In this document: one piece after another, positions 59,280-64,000 of the stretch
How positions within the stretch are numbered: the first letter of the stretch is position 1
Layout: the number at the start of each line of letters is the position of its first letter
Assembly: GCA_963556255.1 (NCBI GenBank)
Contig: OY744605.1
Span: 72,779,731-72,843,730 of the forward strand
Origin: Allolobophora icterica
Lineage: Eukaryota > Annelida > Clitellata > Crassiclitellata > Lumbricidae
Direction: 5' to 3'
DNA length: 64,000 bases
Translations under genes and position numbers: made by a program
Notes under the pieces: model-generated
Database searches by the model: none
What the model saw: only the letters and a program-made list of their open reading frames with translations
What the model was told of the DNA's origin: nothing

Positions 59280-59585
59280 ATGGTCATATGCGGATTGCGC
59301 GACAGCCCAGTGGTTAGCGTGTTGGACTATCAATCGAGGATCAGTGATTCAAATCCTTGCCAGGGCAGAAATTTGTGTCAAGGGTTTCTGCTTCAACTGC
59401 GCTCCAGCCAACTCAGCTATAATGAATTTACCGACTGCACACTGTCGGTGTGGAGATGAGACGGCGAGGGGGAGGATTGGCCACCCACCCTTATTCGCCG
59501 AGGCTAAGAAAATGAAGTCGCTAACACTTCATACTATGGCTGCCCTGCATGTAGGTCTAGCTTAAGGGACTGATCTTCTCTTTTG
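59280..59585 (+). mobile_element. tRNA-derived SINE, full-length-looking copy
   Basis: A head with an A-box-like AGCCCAGTGG and a B-box-like GATTCAAATCC (about 59305 and 59346) is followed by the body CAGGGCAGAAATTTGTGTC, GAGATGAGACGGCGAGGGGG and AAGAAAATGAAGTCGCTAAC. These spacings fit an internal polymerase III promoter. Body shared with 9298-9575 and 20555-20778. Confidence 0.75.
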
Positions 59586-60352
59586 GTTGGCGTTAAGTAA
59601 TGTGTCGGATAAGGGTGTATTAAGGATACGGTGGCGTCTTTTTCAGTATCTATGAGAGAAATCTTCTTTCACCGTCATAACTTCTGCTGTACAGACAAAA
59701 AGGTATACGCCTGTTTGGCTGGTGCAGTAAAAACATTTGATGAATACTTGATGTCATCATGGAATGCAGAGGATATTTCCTCGTATTACCAGCTCCTCAG
59801 CTTATGTAATCTGTCGGTCGTCTGATTGGTAGTCAGGACTATAAGTCCACCGCTGCAGGGGCGCAACTAGAAAATTTTCCAGTGGGGGTGCTCAATGCTC
59901 ATATTGCAAAGCGTCGAAGGCGCGAAGTTGCGATTGCTGAAGGTACGAAGCCTATAACGGCTAGGTGGTTAGAGGGGGCGTCGTAAGCTCCAGACAAAGT
60001 ATTTTGTAGCAATTGATATCGAATGGAGCACTTTTAGGCCCTTGTTTGCAAGCTGTTTCTGAACGATAAAGTCATGAAAACTTCAAGAAGAAATTGGTTT
60101 TCCAGAATCCCAGACTAACAGCATAACAAATTCAAAGTTTCATTTTAAAGAAGTAGGTTTCGTCTTTAACTTTCGGCTCTTTCAGAAGTGTCCAGTTATT
60201 TTTTTAAAGTCATTGTAATGTAATGGTATATCGGAGAAATTTTTCATCGCTAGGTAAATGCTGGAGATAGGCCAGCTAAACACTGGCTCTTTGTGATCTC
60301 TTTGGCAAAAATTATGATAAAGAAGAATGAAGGAACTGTGTGTGTGTGTGTG

Positions 60353-60600
60353 TTTGTATTGTATTGTATTGTATTGTATTGTATCTAAACATTTACAAAG
60401 CGCCTCTCACAGTGTTCGCTAATCAGAGGCGCTCCCAGTGCGAAAGACCCAATGAATAGAAAGTGTTTTTAAGAAAGCGAAACGAGGCACTTGGGCCACC
60501 AGCTAATAAAGAGGCACGTGTCAATGGAGGGAGTTGACTCTAAAGAGCAGAGTCAATGCATGAAAAGGCTCGGGTTTTGGCCATAGCAGTCCTTTATTGA
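60353..60600 (-). mobile_element. LINE 3' end, minus strand, (ATACA)n tail
   Basis: GTATTGTATTGTATTGTATC tail, then ATTTACAAAGCGCCTCTCACAGTG and CAGTGCGAAAGACCCAATGAATAG. This is the reverse complement of 5740-5985, with high similarity. Confidence 0.85.
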
Positions 60601-60634
60601 ATAGTTGTGTTTATGTGTTGTGTGTGTATGTGTG

Positions 60635-61070
<436 letters not shown>

Positions 61071-61868
61071 GACCCTGGCCCCTGAGGTTTTGAAGAGCTC
61101 GTTCACATCGGTTTCAGTGGCGTACGGAGCTGAAATGCCGCCCGGGGGGAGGGCCCAATATGCCGCCCTTGGACACTTAATTTTCTATATGCTATTTTCT
61201 CTAAGCTAAATTGCATAACGATCATAATAGGCTATTCTGTTTTATTTGTGCAGTTTATAGGAGCCTAGCCTTTCTGGATTTTTCACTGTATTTATTTTGT
61301 AATTATCCGTTTTAGCTATACATTTTCAACTTACTGAAATTTATTTTATTAGATAATTAAAAACATTTCATTGCATGACTTCCGACTGTCGCTGACTTAC
61401 TGTGATATGTTGAAAAAATAGACTTCAATAAGTGATCATTTCAAAATTAATGACAAAATAATGCAGTCAATTTCTGTTAAAACGAGAAAAATTTTAATAT
61501 TAATTTTAAAAAGAGGTCTAAATTAAGTGGTGAAATGTTGTGGTGGCGAAATTGATAGTTTGTGATTAAATTTTATTCTAAGTAATTAATTCGTTTAGAT
61601 ACCTATACATATGATATATATATGTATATATGTATGTTATATATATATATTAGGGTGCATCAAAAAAAATTTCTTTTAAATTTAAGTTGTCTGTTATTTA
61701 ATTGTGTTACATTAGTGTATAGAAGCATTATGGTAAGAAAGAAAATTTAATAAAAAAATATTTAGAGGTCCCCCCAGCCCCTAGCAAGTTGTACTGAATC
61801 TTAGTTAATAACACAGCAAGCGGCGTTCACACCAGGATTGATAACCGAGTCTGGAGGTGATGTATCTT

Positions 61869-62107
61869 CATGGGCAGCGATCCCGCGAGTTCGAGGGGGA
61901 CAAGACCCCCACCGTTAAAAGTGGGGGACCCACATCATACATTTGCCCCCCCCCACATTTTGAAGAAACACCAAAAAAAGGTTAAAAGTTTTTTCGCGCG
62001 AAAAAATGTTTGGACCTTTTGAGCAGATCAGTCTCAAAACTCTTTTTTGACCAGATCAATTCTAAATTGTCCCCCCCCCCACCTGTCAAACAAGATCGCC
62101 ACCAGTA
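61869..62107 (+). mobile_element. GGCGGCGATC-family hAT MITE, TGTATCTT target duplication
   Basis: CATGGGCAGCGATCCCGCGAG to CAAGATCGCCACCAGTA with TGTATCTT at 61861-61868 and 62108-62115. Nested inside the larger transposon. Confidence 0.88.
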
Positions 62108-62181
62108 TGTATCTTTGGTAGATACTTTAAATGCGACTGCAGATAGCGCTGGACGCAAGGTAGCAGGTGAAATAGCGTCAA

Positions 62182-62660
62182 AAGAACCTGAGAGGAATTG
62201 TGTGGTATCAAATCCAAATTCTTTGAAGCCTTGTGAACAATGTGACATCTGGTGACTTTGATGCTTCGATCTTCAGATCTGTGAACATCTGAGATAGAAG
62301 AATTTCACCAATGTGATCACGACAGCCTGACTAGGGCCTAGAGGACAGCACGCTGCAACTTATCTTGTATGGAAATACAGGCTGTTGTTAGGTGGCCAGT
62401 TTTTGAGCTTCTTGTGTCAAATGCCATGTTTACAATGCTGTCGTTACAATTCCATTTTGTCATGAGCTTCATTGTTAGTTCTGCAATGATTGCTACGCAT
62501 GAATTGCCTGTAGTCTTGAAGGAACTTGGCTCTCCCAGCAGCTTTAACTGTATTGCATCATCCACAATTACAATCAAAACGTTCTCCAGTAACATGGTGA
62601 TTTGTAAGAGTGGATGTCATCTTTCCATCCCAATGCAGTGTACATAGTTTTGATGGAACC
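62182..62660 (-). pseudogene. N-terminal half of transposase-like protein, minus strand
   Basis: Minus strand: LHWDGKMTSTLTN (codons within 62621-62640 for HWDGK), then a frame change to LKLLGEPSSFKTTGNS, VNMAFDTRSSKTG and ISIQDKLQRAVL (62338-62595). Then frameshifted remains of the CRHH region and LFTRLQR. Same motif order as 1183-2520 but without the C-terminal half. Confidence 0.7.
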
Positions 62661-62672
62661 CAGTCGTCTTGA

Positions 62673-63899
62673 ATTTCCATACAAGATAAGTTGCAGCATG
62701 CTATCCTCTGGTCAGGCTGTCGTCATCATATTGGTGAAGTTCTTCTATCTCATGTGTTCACAGATCTGAAGATCGAAGCATCAAGTTACCAGATGTCACA
62801 TTGTTCACAAGGCTTCAAAGAAACTGGGATTTGATACCACACAATTCCTCTGAGGTTCTTCCATTTTGTCCAGCTGATCATGACATGCAGGCCCAAGAGC
62901 TCCTGGTGATGATGAAGGCTGATGTGATCGCCTTAGCCAATGATAGGGTTGAATTTCTACGTGACGGTAATCAGTTTACTGAGCTATCACTTGTTTACTT
63001 ATCTGCTTCTAAAGGTGAAGTGAGCTTTAGGAAACCTGGTGCTCTACATCTGGAAAGGTGGATGGCTAAGTTGATCTATAGCCTAAAATTGCTCTTTGTG
63101 AATCACAAATTGCATAGCTGCTACAACCAATAGTTTTCAAAGGCCCAAAATTCGTGTATTTACAACTTTCATTACTCATGTGTATGGCTCACATGTAAAA
63201 AAAAACGTTGACACACCCTGGAATGATCTACAGCTGTACAAGCAGTTACTGGAATATCAGGCTATTGAGAAGGTTATTTCCTGATCAGCAATTCGAGCAC
63301 TAAATCGACATCTTTAGTATCTTACTGATGAAATGGTTCCTCTTGCACTATTCAGTGAGCATGTACCTTTGTTGGAACGACAAGCTGTAGCAGATGCCTT
63401 AATCAAGCTCAAACCAGTTACTGATCTGCAAGCCCCACTCAATCGATTTGGCAATGGTTGGGGCAAACCACGATATCCATCTATTAATTTTTCAACACGG
63501 CTGTGCGACCTTGTTCAAGTGGATTCGTGGTTCACAATGTACCGTCTTCAGTTTGATACCAACTTTTTAGACCTTCCTGTCAATGAGTGGGAACAAGTCA
63601 GCTGCTTATATTTTGAGTGCTAAAATTTCGAGGCAATGAAAGTTGTGAATGATGGCACGAAACAGGGCGTCAAACTAGAGTCGGACTTTGTTGAAACTGC
63701 TCGATCGGACGAACACTTTCAAAATGTTCTCCAAGTAGGCCTAGTTGAGAAAGATCGTAGAGACACACCAAACAGGCCTATGAGTAAAAAATCGCGAAAC
63801 ATGAAGAAACCACTGCATTTCTACAAATGTAACATGTTTGCAATTCGACATTGCATGTTTCATGAAAAAAATCAGTTTTTTGCTATGTTATTGTTTTAA
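62673..63899 (+). pseudogene. C-terminal part of transposase-like protein, plus strand
   Basis: Plus strand: LQHAILWSGCRHHIGEVLL (CRHH at 62718-62729), LFTRLQRNW (62801 frame) and KPGALHLERWMAKLIYSLKLLF (RWMAK at about 63056-63070). After stops come LYKQLLEYQAIEKV, YLTDEMVPLALFSEHV and QAVADALIKL (63333-63623), then a basic tail with RRDTPNRPMSKKSRNMKK. The blocks align with 1590-2270. Two or more stops and frameshifts break the frame. Confidence 0.7.
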
Positions 63900-64000
63900 A
63901 ACAATTAATTAAAACACGGGAAAACATGGAATTTGATATTTAACATTGTTCTAGTCATAGCATCACTAAAATTAAGCAATTACATGTGATTTCATATAAA

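Larger units (their letters stand above)
61651..64000 (+). mobile_element. Second TAGGGTG transposon (right end outside window), rearranged
   Basis: Starts TAGGGTGCATCAAAAAAAATTTC. Shares the ATATTTAGAGGTC block (about 61758) with the element at 949-2730, and encodes the same protein family. Two internal complications are present: a MITE inserted at 61869-62107, and an inverted duplication at 62182-62860. The left flank is a TA tract, so the target duplication cannot be read; the right terminus must lie beyond 64000. Confidence 0.65.

Noticed and set aside
59300..59360. tRNA gene
   Set aside because: Box A and B-like words are present but no cloverleaf could be drawn; the sequence heads a SINE.

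Overview
The window is nuclear DNA from a multicellular animal. It has spliced genes with GT-AG introns, four conserved metazoan protein genes, LINE, SINE and hAT-type DNA-transposon remains, and very dense microsatellites. The frequent octamer TAGGCCTA, the many MITEs and the CR1/L2-like LINE tails suggest a marine invertebrate, perhaps a deuterostome such as an echinoderm. The sequence alone does not prove that placement.

Layout. 949-2730 is a decayed DNA transposon with an exact 8-bp target duplication. 3428-12123 (+) holds the last eight exons of an afadin/canoe (AFDN) homologue, from just upstream of the PDZ domain to the stop. Its introns carry a LINE fragment with the reverse-transcriptase YADD motif, a SINE duplication and a hAT MITE. 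IBA57 (mitochondrial Fe-S assembly, folate-binding GcvT-like) lies convergently at 13174-18990 (-) in six exons. All splice phases agree, including a 100-bp exon that carries the [12 protein letters not shown] motif. 19000-24900 is a transposon graveyard with two composite elements, each containing nested insertions. 24901-31001 (+) is a ten-exon gene whose product aligns end to end with FANCF of the Fanconi anaemia core complex. 34797-44281 (-) is a five-coding-exon ETS transcription factor whose ETS domain is closest to the ELF3/ESE type.

From about 44300 to 61600 I find no convincing gene. This stretch is microsatellites, minisatellites (including a 2.3-kb VNTR with a 780-bp higher-order duplication), hAT MITEs with 8-bp target duplications, LINE 3' ends and a tRNA-like SINE. 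The right edge (61651 to the end) is a second, rearranged copy of the transposon family seen at the left edge.

The four host genes do not form an operon or a pathway. They act in cell junctions (AFDN), mitochondrial Fe-S assembly (IBA57), DNA crosslink repair (FANCF) and transcription (ETS). The least familiar material is the transposon family at both ends: an RNase-H-like protein with the motifs HxDGK, DT.SS, CRHH and RWMAK, bounded by TAGGGTG termini.
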